From the NCBI RefSeq assembly GCF_017745275.1, contig NZ_JAGHZS010000005.1:124001-188000 (forward strand): a stretch of 64,000 bases of DNA, read 5' to 3'. The notes under the pieces were generated by a model that did not search any database, was not told where the DNA came from, and was given only the letters and a program-made list of their open reading frames with translations. This document shows positions 16,700 through 25,104 of this stretch, in pieces. The translations under genes and the position numbers were made by a program. How positions within the stretch are numbered: the stretch's first letter is position 1; every line of letters begins with the position of its first letter. This DNA is from Chitinophaga sp. Lineage in GTDB: Bacteria > Bacteroidota > Bacteroidia > Chitinophagales > Chitinophagaceae.

Positions 16700-18607
16700 A
16701 TGGCAAATACGGACAAAACGGATAACAAAGATCTATTTGCTTCCTATACGGAAGACTCCATACGGTCGCTGGACTGGCGGGAGCATATCCGCCTCCGGCC
16801 TGGTATGTACATCGGTAAGCTGGGAGACGGCTCCAGTATGGATGATGGTATTTACATCCTGCTCAAAGAGGTAACGGATAACTGTATTGATGAGCATACG
16901 ATGGGCTTTGGTAAGCAGATAGACATCAAGGTAACAGAGCATCATGTGACTGTCCGCGACTATGGACGTGGTATCCCGCTGGGAAAGGTGGTGGATGTAG
17001 TGAGCAAGATCAATACCGGCGCCAAATACGACAGTAAAGCCTTCCAGAAATCAGTGGGATTGAACGGGGTGGGTACCAAAGCAGTGAATGCCCTGTCGAG
17101 CTATTTCCGCGTGCAATCCATTCGTGATGGCCGCACCAAAATAGCAGAGTTTGAAAGAGGTGTATTGGTAAAAGAACATAAAGAAGCGGCTACTACTGAA
17201 CCTAATGGTACATTGGTAACGTTTACACCCGATGATACCGTATTCAAAAATTATCGCTTTATACCGGAATTCCTGGAAAACCAGATCTGGAATTATTGCT
17301 TTTTGAATGCAGGTCTTACCGTTAACTTCAACGGGAAAAAATACATATCGAAAAATGGTTTGCTGGACCTCTTACAGCGCAAAACCAATGAAGAAGACCT
17401 GCGCTATCCCATCATACACCTGAAAGGTGAGGATATTGAAGTAGCCATCACCCACGAAAGTCAATATGGAGAAGAGTACTATTCCTTTGTGAATGGACAA
17501 CATACCACACAGGGAGGTACACACCTGGCGGCTTTCCGGGAAGCATTTGTAAAAACTGTCCGCGACTTTTATAAAAAGGATTATGAAGCCACCGATATCA
17601 GGGCTTCTATTTGCGCCGCAGTAGCCATCAGGGTGCAGGAACCGGTGTTTGAGTCACAAACTAAAACCAAACTGGGTTCCCAGGTGATTTCAGAAGGGGG
17701 GCCTTCTGTAAAAGCTTTTGTACTGGAGTTCTTATCCAAACACCTCGATGATTACCTGCACCGCAACTCCGCCATTGCAGAGGCGTTGAAGAAACGCATC
17801 GAACAAAGTGAGCGCGAACGCAAGGAGCTGGCAGGTATTAAGAAACTGGCCAACGAAAGAGCAAAGAAAGCCAACCTGCATAACCGCAAACTGCGTGATT
17901 GCCGTTTACACCTCAACGATGAGCTGACCGGGAAAGATAAAGCAGAACAAGAGGCACGCCGCCTGGATTCTACTATCTTTATTACGGAAGGTGACTCTGC
18001 CAGCGGATCTATTACCAAATCCCGTAACGTGGAAACACAGGCGGTATTTAGCTTACGTGGTAAACCGCTCAACAGCTTCGGTTTAACAAAGAAGATTGTA
18101 TACGAAAATGAAGAGTTCAACCTCTTACAACACGCATTGAATATTGAAGAAGGCCTCGAGGGACTGCGCTACAACAACATTGTAGTAGCTACCGATGCCG
18201 ACGTGGATGGTATGCACATCCGTTTGCTGCTGCTGACCTTCTTCCTGCAGTTCTTCCCGGACCTGGTAAAAAACGGGCACGTATATATCCTCGAAACACC
18301 GTTGTTCCGCGTACGTAACAAGCAGGAAACAATTTACTGTTATACAGAAGAAGAGAAACAGAAAGCCGTGAAGAAACTGGGCAGCAAGCCGGAGATCACC
18401 CGCTTTAAAGGTTTGGGAGAAATTTCTCCGGAGGAATTTGGTCGTTTCATTGGGGAAAATATCCGTATTGAGCCTATCATTTTATCGAAAGATATACATG
18501 TCCAGAAATTGCTGGAATACTATATGGGTAAAAATACCCAGACCCGCCAGGAGTTTATCATCAACAACCTGCGGTATGAAAAGGATTTAATTGAAGAAAC
18601 AGTATAG
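16700..18607 (+). CDS. parE: DNA topoisomerase IV subunit B (type IIA ATPase subunit)
   Basis: 635 residues. The GHKL ATPase domain occupies the first 220 residues (EVTDNCIDE with the catalytic Glu, DYGRGIP, VGLNGVGTKAVNAL); the transducer follows to about 400. The Toprim domain begins at FITEGDSASGS with Glu430 and includes the metal-binding DADVDG motif. The C-terminus ends with the conserved R-x-x-FI-x-x-N segment. It pairs with ParC, encoded 1.3 kb downstream in the same unit, to unlink daughter chromosomes. The length (635) and the pairing with an 847-residue ParC-like subunit fit the Bacteroidota topoisomerase IV pair rather than gyrase. The DUF1835 gene follows after 8 bp. Confidence 0.93.
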   Translation: MANTDKTDNKDLFASYTEDSIRSLDWREHIRLRPGMYIGKLGDGSSMDDGIYILLKEVTDNCIDEHTMGFGKQIDIKVTEHHVTVRDYGRGIPLGKVVDVVSKINTGAKYDSKAFQKSVGLNGVGTKAVNALSSYFRVQSIRDGRTKIAEFERGVLVKEHKEAATTEPNGTLVTFTPDDTVFKNYRFIPEFLENQIWNYCFLNAGLTVNFNGKKYISKNGLLDLLQRKTNEEDLRYPIIHLKGEDIEVAITHESQYGEEYYSFVNGQHTTQGGTHLAAFREAFVKTVRDFYKKDYEATDIRASICAAVAIRVQEPVFESQTKTKLGSQVISEGGPSVKAFVLEFLSKHLDDYLHRNSAIAEALKKRIEQSERERKELAGIKKLANERAKKANLHNRKLRDCRLHLNDELTGKDKAEQEARRLDSTIFITEGDSASGSITKSRNVETQAVFSLRGKPLNSFGLTKKIVYENEEFNLLQHALNIEEGLEGLRYNNIVVATDADVDGMHIRLLLLTFFLQFFPDLVKNGHVYILETPLFRVRNKQETIYCYTEEEKQKAVKKLGSKPEITRFKGLGEISPEEFGRFIGENIRIEPIILSKDIHVQKLLEYYMGKNTQTRQEFIINNLRYEKDLIEETV

Positions 18608-18615
18608 TAAGGCAT

Positions 18616-19509
18616 ATGGGCTTAATACACATTGTTTTTGGTCAATCTTCGGTTCCGGTGCTGGAAGAGGCGATTGCGATGGACGAGAAAATGAGCGGAG
18701 AGGTACTTTGTTTTGAAGATGATCTGTCTGTTGGACCCTTGTTCATACTGGACACTAAAGAGGGCAGGGCCGGACGTAAAATGTTCTGGCAGCAGCTGGC
18801 GGGTATATCGCCGGCACCCGCCCCGGAAGGAGATGCACCGGTGCCTGCACCTGTTGTAGAAGAAGCACCGGAAGATGCAGATCGCTTTAGTGCACTGAAA
18901 GCACAACTGAAGGAAAACCCCGAACTGGAAGTGTGGATCTGGGCCGGACAAAATGCCCGTGATGTTTGTGGCTATTACTGGCTGGTGAGTCAACTCTATG
19001 ACTTCGCCGGACGTATACATATCATCTACCTCAATAACCTGCCTTTCCTGAATGAGAAAGGGGCGGTATTTTATCCTACACACCTGCACCAGATATTGCC
19101 TAAGGAGTTTTTGAAGGCGAAGAAACTGGCCCGTGCTATTTCGCTGGCAGAATATGAGCTGGATGGTGATGAATGGCATCGGTTGATGAATGAAAATGCC
19201 GGCATCCGTTTACTGGAAGGCGGTAAAAAAATAAAAGGAGAGCCCACCCTGTTTTATGATAAAGAATTGCTAACGCAAAGTGGAAAAGACTTTGTGAAAG
19301 CATGGCGCGTGGTGCAGCAGGTAACAGGTAAATTAAAGTATCCTGTGATGGACCAGTTCCTGGGCTGGCGGCTGAAAGAGCTGATCCGCGAAGGCAAATT
19401 GGAAAGCAAGGGGGAATTAAAAACTATCCGCGATTTTGAGGTGAAGTTGCCTGGTGAAGGTGGAGAAAGTGCGCCTGCGGAAAACACTGAAAATCCAACT
19501 AACCTATGA
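18616..19509 (+). CDS. DUF1835-domain protein in the topoisomerase IV operon
   Basis: 297 residues, soluble. The start MGLIHIVFGQSSVPVLEEAI and the segment CFEDDLSVGPLF match the DUF1835 signature; the C-terminal third (about 185-280) resembles the DUF3658 partner domain. A Pro/Ala-rich linker of about 25 residues (about 62-88) interrupts the N-terminal domain, and the C-terminus is a Gly/Glu-rich tail. Function is unknown for the family. The gene is 8 bp after parE and overlaps the following cupin by 4 bp, so the three are almost certainly cotranscribed and translationally coupled. Confidence 0.8.
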   Translation: MGLIHIVFGQSSVPVLEEAIAMDEKMSGEVLCFEDDLSVGPLFILDTKEGRAGRKMFWQQLAGISPAPAPEGDAPVPAPVVEEAPEDADRFSALKAQLKENPELEVWIWAGQNARDVCGYYWLVSQLYDFAGRIHIIYLNNLPFLNEKGAVFYPTHLHQILPKEFLKAKKLARAISLAEYELDGDEWHRLMNENAGIRLLEGGKKIKGEPTLFYDKELLTQSGKDFVKAWRVVQQVTGKLKYPVMDQFLGWRLKELIREGKLESKGELKTIRDFEVKLPGEGGESAPAENTENPTNL

Positions 19510-19910
19510 TAAAGGTAACCTCCCTGGACTTGTTGGGTGCAGATGACCGCGGCAGCGGCTATTTCTGGAACTGCAACCGCACCGGCGATTTTTTGGTATG
19601 TTACCGTAATGCCGGTAGCAGCAGCGGACAGCACTACCACGAAGGAAAAAGTGATAACAAAAACCCGGAAGTACTTTATCTTTTTACCGGTAAGGCCGCC
19701 TTGCACTGGTGCCCGCTGGATGGAAAAGAAATTGTGGTAACGGAAATAACAGCGCCGGCCAGGGTAGAAGTGCCGGTGAATGTCTGGCATCAACTGATAG
19801 CAATAACAGATTGTTGCTTTATAGAACTGAACTCCCTGGAAGATGTGCAAAAGGACAGTGTACGCATATGGAGGGAAGATTTTGAAAAAATGATTAACGT
19901 AAAACCGTAA
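19506..19910 (+). CDS. Small cupin-fold protein
   Basis: 134 residues with the cupin pattern: a G-x5-HxH-like segment (SSSGQHYHEGKSDNKNPEVLYLFTG, about residues 38-62) supplying two His and a Glu, and a second motif (VPVNVWHQLIAI) with one His. That would build a single metal centre in a beta-barrel. The start ATG overlaps the DUF1835 stop (ATGA), and parC follows after 11 bp. Small cupins can be isomerases, dioxygenases or binding proteins; no substrate can be named. Its conserved place between parE and parC would be the best clue if it is seen in relatives. Confidence 0.75.
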   Translation: MIKVTSLDLLGADDRGSGYFWNCNRTGDFLVCYRNAGSSSGQHYHEGKSDNKNPEVLYLFTGKAALHWCPLDGKEIVVTEITAPARVEVPVNVWHQLIAITDCCFIELNSLEDVQKDSVRIWREDFEKMINVKP

Positions 19911-19921
19911 GTGTATTATAC

Positions 19922-22465
19922 ATGGACATGGAAAATAAAACACCAGACGAATCTCTGCACAATGTCATCCACGTGGGGGGCATGTATGAGAGCTGGTTCC
20001 TGGATTACGCCTCTTATGTAATCCTGGAGCGGGCAGTGCCCAGCGTGGAAGATGGGTTGAAGCCCGTACAGCGTCGTATCCTGCACGCCATGAAAGAAAT
20101 GGATGATGGCCGTTTTAATAAAGTGGCAAACGTCATCGGGCAAACGATGCAGTATCACCCGCACGGGGATGCTTCTATCAGTGATGCTATTGTTAACCTC
20201 GGCCAGAAAGACCTGCTTATTGAAACGCAGGGTAACTGGGGCGATATCAGAACCGGAGATGACGCAGCAGCAGCCAGGTATATTGAGGCACGCCTGTCGA
20301 AGTTTGCACTGGATGTAGGCTTTAACCCTAAAACTACTTCCTGGCAACTGAGCTACGACGGCCGTAAAAATGAACCCCTCGCATTACCGATGAAGTTCCC
20401 GCTGTTATTGGCACAGGGAGCAGAAGGTATCGCCGTAGGTTTATCTACCAAAATATTACCACACAACTTTATAGAGCTGATAGAAGCTTCTGTGAAATAC
20501 CTGCGTGGTAAGAAATTTGAGTTGTTCCCCGATTTCAGTACCGGTGGAATGATTGACGTAGCCAACTACAACGATGGTAAACGGGGAGGTAAAGTACGTG
20601 TACGCGCACATATTGAAGAGAAAGATAAAAAGACCCTGCTGATAAAGGATGTACCTTACGGTATCACCACTACCCAGCTGATGGAGTCTATCGTGAAAGC
20701 CAACGACAGTGGTAAAATCAAAATCCGTAAAGTAGTGGATAATACCGCTGCAGAAGTGGAAATTGAAGTACAACTGGCGCCAGGTATTTCTCCGGATATC
20801 ACCATTGATGCGTTATATGCATTCACCGATTGTGAAATATCCATTTCTCCAAATGCCTGCGTTATTGTAAACGATAAGCCGCAATTCCTCACCGCTTCTG
20901 ATTTATTGAAAGCGTCTGCCGATTACACCAAAGACCTGCTCAAACAGGAACTGGAAATCAAACTGGCAGAACTGCAGGAAAAATGGCACTATACCTCCCT
21001 GGAAAAAATCTTCTTCGAGAAAGGTATTTACAAGGAACTGGAACAAAAGCATAAGGACTGGGAAGCAGTATTGGTGGCGATCGACAAAGGATTTAATCCG
21101 TATAAAAAACAATTGAAACGTGAAATTACCCGCGAGGATATTGTGAAATTAACGGAGAAGCCTGTACGTAGAATTTACCGTCTCGATATCAATGAACTGA
21201 ACGAACAGATCAAAAATATCGAAGGAGAAATCAAAGACGTAAAGCATCACCTGGCTAACCTGGTAGACTATACCGTTGCTTATTACGATAACCTGCTGAA
21301 GAAGTATGGTAAAGGCCGCGAACGCAAAACCCTGATCAAAACTTTTGATACCATACAGGTAGCACAGGTGGCTATTGCCAATACCAAAATATATGTAAAT
21401 CGTGCCGACGGATTTATTGGTACCTCTCTGAAGAAAGATGAGTTTGTGGCAGATTGTTCTGACCTGGATAACATCATCGTATTCCGCCGGGATGGTAAAA
21501 TGCTGGTAACGAAGGTGGCCGATAAAACCTTTGTAGGTAAGGATATTATTCACGTGGACATCTTCCGTAAGAATGATGAGCGTACTACCTACAACATGAT
21601 TTATGTAGAAGGAAAAACCGGCGTGAGCTATGCGAAACGTTTCAATGTAACAGGTGTTACCCGCGACAAAGAATACGAGCTGGCACACAAAGGAGAGAAG
21701 AATTCAAAAGTGCATTATTTCTCTTCTAATCCAAACGGAGAAGCGGAAGTAGTGACCATTAAGCTGAGTCCAAACTGTAGCGCGCGTAACAAGGAATTTG
21801 ATATGTTCTTTGAAACCATTGCTATCAAAGGGCGCAGCTCTATGGGGAACGTGGTGACCAAGTACCCGATCCGTAGCGTGAAGTTTAAAGAGAAAGGCGT
21901 GTCTACACTGGCCGGACAGAAAATCTGGTATGATACAGAAACAGGTCGTTTGAATACGGAGGAACGAGGCGTGTACATCGGTGCTTTTGAAGGAGAAGAC
22001 AAGATTTTTGTCGCCTTTAAGAATGGTACTTATGAGCTCACCAACTACGATCTTACCAACCGTTATGAATCAGGAGATGTAGTATACATCGAGAAATTCA
22101 ACCCGGAAAAAACGGTGACGGCTATCTACTTTGACGCCGATAAAAAACAGTTTAATGTGAAACGTTTCCGTATTGAAACGCAGACACTGAACAATAAATT
22201 CCTCTTCATTAAAGAAGGCGCGGCTAACTACCTGGAAATGGTCACTACCCATACCCAGCCTATTGTGTTGCTGAAAACCGGCAAGAAACGGAGTCCGGAA
22301 GAAGAGGAAATCGATCTCTCTGAATTTGTGGAGGTGACCGGCTGGAAAACAGTAGGAACAAGGATTGCCGGCGATGACCTGATTAGTGCTGAATTGCTGT
22401 CTGAAGATGAGGACCCGGATCCGAATGAAGACGGACAAGCTGGTGCGCAGGGCGAATTGTTTTAA
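19922..22465 (+). CDS. parC: DNA topoisomerase IV subunit A
   Basis: 847 residues. The breakage-reunion domain spans about 20-470, with Arg119-Tyr120 (AAAARYIEARL) as the DNA-cleaving pair; a coiled-coil region covers about 340-460. The C-terminal DNA-wrapping beta-pinwheel runs about 500-790 (repeats around IYVNRADGFIGTS and KIFVAFKNGTYELTNYD), and an acidic tail ends the protein. The quinolone-region sequence is HPHGDASISD: the position equivalent to E. coli ParC Ser80 is Ala, and that of Glu84 is Asp. ATG 19922 is used; ATG 19928 is possible. The last gene of the parE operon, it ends 7 bp before a long palindromic repeat. Confidence 0.93.
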   Translation: MDMENKTPDESLHNVIHVGGMYESWFLDYASYVILERAVPSVEDGLKPVQRRILHAMKEMDDGRFNKVANVIGQTMQYHPHGDASISDAIVNLGQKDLLIETQGNWGDIRTGDDAAAARYIEARLSKFALDVGFNPKTTSWQLSYDGRKNEPLALPMKFPLLLAQGAEGIAVGLSTKILPHNFIELIEASVKYLRGKKFELFPDFSTGGMIDVANYNDGKRGGKVRVRAHIEEKDKKTLLIKDVPYGITTTQLMESIVKANDSGKIKIRKVVDNTAAEVEIEVQLAPGISPDITIDALYAFTDCEISISPNACVIVNDKPQFLTASDLLKASADYTKDLLKQELEIKLAELQEKWHYTSLEKIFFEKGIYKELEQKHKDWEAVLVAIDKGFNPYKKQLKREITREDIVKLTEKPVRRIYRLDINELNEQIKNIEGEIKDVKHHLANLVDYTVAYYDNLLKKYGKGRERKTLIKTFDTIQVAQVAIANTKIYVNRADGFIGTSLKKDEFVADCSDLDNIIVFRRDGKMLVTKVADKTFVGKDIIHVDIFRKNDERTTYNMIYVEGKTGVSYAKRFNVTGVTRDKEYELAHKGEKNSKVHYFSSNPNGEAEVVTIKLSPNCSARNKEFDMFFETIAIKGRSSMGNVVTKYPIRSVKFKEKGVSTLAGQKIWYDTETGRLNTEERGVYIGAFEGEDKIFVAFKNGTYELTNYDLTNRYESGDVVYIEKFNPEKTVTAIYFDADKKQFNVKRFRIETQTLNNKFLFIKEGAANYLEMVTTHTQPIVLLKTGKKRSPEEEEIDLSEFVEVTGWKTVGTRIAGDDLISAELLSEDEDPDPNEDGQAGAQGELF

Positions 22466-22472
22466 AGAGTTG

Positions 22473-22587
22473 AAAGCATAAAGCGTAAAGCAAAAAGCTA
22501 TTAAAGCTGTTGACAAAAGCGAATGAGTAATTAATACTCGCCTTTGTCAACAGCTTTAATAGCTTTTTGCTTTACGCTTTATGCTTT
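22473..22587. repeat. Heptamer-armed palindromic repeat, copy B (45-bp perfect arms)
   Basis: Arms 22473-22517 and 22543-22587 are perfectly complementary over 45 bp with a 25-nt centre that contains a further GAGTA/TACTC hairpin. The left arm reads as units AAAGCAT, AAAGCGT, AAAGCAA, AAAGCTA, then a copy-specific inner stem (AAAGCTGTTGACAAA). It fills the gap between the convergent parC and winged-helix genes, 7 bp and 9 bp from their stops, and probably acts as a bidirectional terminator (T run at 22592-22598). Confidence 0.9.
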
Positions 22588-22596
22588 ATGCTTTTT

Positions 22597-23022
22597 TTAG
22601 ATCTTGCCTCCCATGTTTTTGATAATGATTTCGAGGAAATCAATAGTAGCCAGGTAGGCGTCTATGGAGGTGCCGTTGAGAATTTTTTTGTAGTTCTCGT
22701 CCTGATCATCGGCTATTTTCGCAAATTCGGCAGCGCCAAGTGGTGTAAATGAATACAGGTCATCATTGTGCTGCACCCAGTTACGGGCCACCAGCGAATC
22801 CAGTATTTCATCCAGTTCGGCTTCAGTAAGAAACCTGTTTACCTGGTAGTAATACAGTTCCCGGCTGATTTTTCCGTGTGTATCAATTTGTTTGAGTACC
22901 TGCCAGTGAAATCTGTTGATCCCAAAAACTTCAAAGGCGTTGTTGATATATTGTGTAATCAGGCTGTCAGCTTCTTTCAGGTACCAGCCGATGGGTAGTT
23001 TGTGTTTAATGTCAGATGGCAT
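22597..23022 (-). CDS. MarR-like winged-helix regulator
   Basis: 141 residues. Helices at about 12-35 and a winged-helix core at about 38-95 (FHWQVLKQIDTHGKISRE...LDEILDSLVARNWVQ, then DDLYSFTPLGAAEFAKI as wing) match the MarR/PadR type in pattern, but not closely enough to name a subfamily. The C-terminal helix would form the dimer. It is the second gene of a two-gene unit, 8 bp after a VOC-family gene. The palindrome in that unit's promoter (23450-23469) is the likely operator, which suggests autoregulation. The ligand is unknown. Confidence 0.7.
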   Translation of the reverse strand: MPSDIKHKLPIGWYLKEADSLITQYINNAFEVFGINRFHWQVLKQIDTHGKISRELYYYQVNRFLTEAELDEILDSLVARNWVQHNDDLYSFTPLGAAEFAKIADDQDENYKKILNGTSIDAYLATIDFLEIIIKNMGGKI

Positions 23023-23030
23023 AAAATATA

Positions 23031-23402
23031 TTACTCTTTAACTGGTGTAGTAATTTCAATCATGATACTATCAAAGGTCATGTAAAAACCGAATGTTTTG
23101 CGCATAGGCTGTGGTGCTTGTTCCAGTACTATGCCGCCGTCTTGCAGGCGCTGGTACATAGCCATTACAGCCTCCTGGTTGTCCAGGTAAAAGCCAATAT
23201 GAAAGGCGTCCGGATAAGTATGATTTTCTTTGTCGTTGAAGCGTTGATTCATCAGTACAAGCAAAAAACCATCCGGGCCGGTTAACACAGACAGGCTATC
23301 ATTGAGTTTCGGGTCAGTGCAACGGAAATTAAAGTAGGTTTCAAAAAAGGTGCGTGTTGCAGGCACATCTTTTACAGTGAGGTTTAAGTGATTGAGATGC
23401 AT
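23031..23402 (-). CDS. VOC (glyoxalase/bleomycin-resistance fold) protein
   Basis: 123 residues with the two beta-alpha-beta-beta-beta halves of the VOC fold: MHLNHLNLTVKDVPATRTFFE in the first and AFHIGFYLDNQEAV in the second, ending in DSIMIEITTP with the C-terminal metal-ligand Glu. His5, His72-type and Glu ligands fit a metal centre. Members range from lyases and dioxygenases to drug-binding proteins; the reaction cannot be named. It starts the unit with the winged-helix gene, from a promoter with TATATTTG at 23450-23443 on the minus strand. The regulator pairing suggests response to a small reactive compound. Confidence 0.82.
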   Translation of the reverse strand: MHLNHLNLTVKDVPATRTFFETYFNFRCTDPKLNDSLSVLTGPDGFLLVLMNQRFNDKENHTYPDAFHIGFYLDNQEAVMAMYQRLQDGGIVLEQAPQPMRKTFGFYMTFDSIMIEITTPVKE

Positions 23403-23442
23403 AAGTCAAAGGCAATAAATGAATGTTCGCTCTTTTATAATG

Positions 23443-23469
23443 CAAATATAAAAGAACAATCGTTCTTTT
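23443..23469 (-). promoter_or_regulatory. Promoter -7 box with overlapping operator-like palindrome
   Basis: The minus strand carries TATATTTG (23450-23443), a perfect -7 box 41 bp before the VOC start. Immediately upstream, AAAAGAAC-AATC-GTTCTTTT (23450-23469) is an 8-bp-arm dyad of the size bound by MarR dimers. It lies in the -33/-7 spacer, so binding would block transcription. Confidence 0.5.
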
Positions 23470-23584
23470 TAATAAAAAAAGCAGAAATTTTTTTTCGGGA
23501 GATAGATAATGCCGTCATCATTCAGGAGCTCCGCTCCCGGCACGATGCCAGCAGTAGCCTCCTGGCGTTTCTTTCCCGGTTGGG

Positions 23585-24556
23585 TTATTGTTTTTTCTTT
23601 GATGCGGGTGGTTTAGGTGTTTCCAGGTAGTCTTCCGCCGATTTAGGCTGGGTCATAATCTTTTTCTTCTGATCCAATGGCTGCGGGGTGGGAGCGCCTT
23701 TCCCCATGGGAATGGCATCATGAAAAATCTTGTTGACATGCATCCATTTGCCAGCCTGCCATTTAAACCCTTCGTAGTCCATATCAGATACATAGGTGAA
23801 CTTCTTCATGGGCTCATTGGTCTCCGAAATAAGATGGTCATACACAATCATGTCCAGTTCTTTGTTATAATTGAGTGTGGCCGTACTTTCCTTTTTATAT
23901 TCTATGATAAAGCGGTTTTGAGTGGGCTTGGGTGTGCTATCTTCTGCAAAGCTGAAAAATGGTCCGCCCAGCACGGGTTGCCCGTTTTTGAAGGTGAGCA
24001 TTTCTACGATCTTCTTTTGGCTGCGGGGATTATTGGCATCCCAGCCAAACAGCGTATAGAACTCCTGGTTGAAATAATGGCGGTGTGTGATGTTATAATA
24101 CAGGCAGCCATACCAGTATTTATTATCAGTAACCGTATCGGTATTGGTGATATAATCGGAGGCATCAAAGAGTGGGAACAACTTGAGTGCGCCATCTGCG
24201 GTGTTCATTTGTATGGCGCCAAAGTGCCGGTAGAAGCCATTTTCCCGTTCCAGCGCCCAGGTGAATATCCTGAAGGTGCTGTCCTGCGGATATTGAATAG
24301 AAATAGTTTTCAGGGAGTCAAAAGGAAACTTAAAAGAATGTTTGGTTTTTAATGCACGTACCAGCAGGGGAATAAATGCATCTTTCGCCCTTTCGCGGCC
24401 ATCATCACCTTTACCTTCAAAGATAAGCCGGCTGAGTACCTGCAATGTATCCTGGTCCCGTTTCAATTGTTTCATACCTGTGGCATCTGGTTGCTGCGCG
24501 TAGGTCAGTAAACTGGTGATCAGCAGTAAGAGTGACAGTAATGATTTTTTTGCCAT
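23585..24556 (-). CDS. Secreted protein of unknown function
   Basis: 323 residues, beginning with a clear signal peptide (MAKKSLLSLLLLITSLLTYAQ) cut near residue 21. The mature protein is soluble with no transmembrane segment and no catalytic motif that I recognise. A central region with several aromatic motifs (KYWYGCLYYNITHRHYFNQEFYTLFGWD, about 146-173) looks like a conserved core; a Lys/Pro-rich tail ends the protein (PPASKKKQ). It is the last gene of the heptose unit, 26 bp after gmhB, so it may be cotranscribed, but its content does not suggest a sugar enzyme. Confidence 0.7.
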   Translation of the reverse strand: MAKKSLLSLLLLITSLLTYAQQPDATGMKQLKRDQDTLQVLSRLIFEGKGDDGRERAKDAFIPLLVRALKTKHSFKFPFDSLKTISIQYPQDSTFRIFTWALERENGFYRHFGAIQMNTADGALKLFPLFDASDYITNTDTVTDNKYWYGCLYYNITHRHYFNQEFYTLFGWDANNPRSQKKIVEMLTFKNGQPVLGGPFFSFAEDSTPKPTQNRFIIEYKKESTATLNYNKELDMIVYDHLISETNEPMKKFTYVSDMDYEGFKWQAGKWMHVNKIFHDAIPMGKGAPTPQPLDQKKKIMTQPKSAEDYLETPKPPASKKKQ

Positions 24557-24582
24557 ATCTATTATACGGTTCGGGACTGGAA

Positions 24583-25104
24583 TTATTGTATAGACTGTGC
24601 AAACTGCAACAGGTTTTGGTATCGCTGGTCAATCAGCGGATGAGGAAACGGTACTTCCGGGCGGGTAGATGGAATAAATACGGTTTGCATGCCCAGGCTT
24701 TTTCCAAATTGCATATCGCTCAACGTATTGCCTACCATGACAGCCTGGGTAAAATTGATCGCGGGAAAATCCTGTTTAGCCTGTAGCCCCATACCGATGG
24801 CCGGTTTGCGGCAAGGACTGCTGCTATCCACATCCGGACAAAAATAGATGTTGTCTATCCGTCCTCCTTGTTGCTCAATTTGCTGTAACATGTGCGCATG
24901 AATTTCCTGTAACCCTGCTATAGTGAGTAAGCCGCGGCCAATGCAGCGTTGATTCGTCACCACCAGGATACGTTCAAAATGTTTGGCCAGTATGGGCATT
25001 GCGGCCAGCACGCCTTCACTGAATTGAAACATATCCGGGCGAAGCACATATCCATCGCGGATTTCCTCATTAATTACCCCATCTCTGTCGAGAAATAACG
25101 TCAT
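24583..25104 (-). CDS. gmhB: D-glycero-D-manno-heptose 1,7-bisphosphate 7-phosphatase (GmhB-like HAD)
   Basis: 173 residues, a HAD-IIIA phosphatase. Motif I is FLDRDGVIN (nucleophile and acid Asp), motif II is VVTNQ, the Lys is in CRKP, and motif IV is VMVGNTLSDMQFG. It removes the 7-phosphate during heptose activation. The zinc-binding loop found in most GmhB proteins (C-x-H...C-x-C) is degenerate here: the segment reads FCPDVDSSSPCRKP, lacking the His and one Cys. Its start overlaps hddC by 4 bp. The neighbours supply the other three steps, which makes the assignment firm despite the altered loop. In motif IV, where GmhB-type enzymes usually have D-x-x-x-D, the first Asp is Asn. Confidence 0.85.
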   Translation of the reverse strand: MTLFLDRDGVINEEIRDGYVLRPDMFQFSEGVLAAMPILAKHFERILVVTNQRCIGRGLLTIAGLQEIHAHMLQQIEQQGGRIDNIYFCPDVDSSSPCRKPAIGMGLQAKQDFPAINFTQAVMVGNTLSDMQFGKSLGMQTVFIPSTRPEVPFPHPLIDQRYQNLLQFAQSIQ

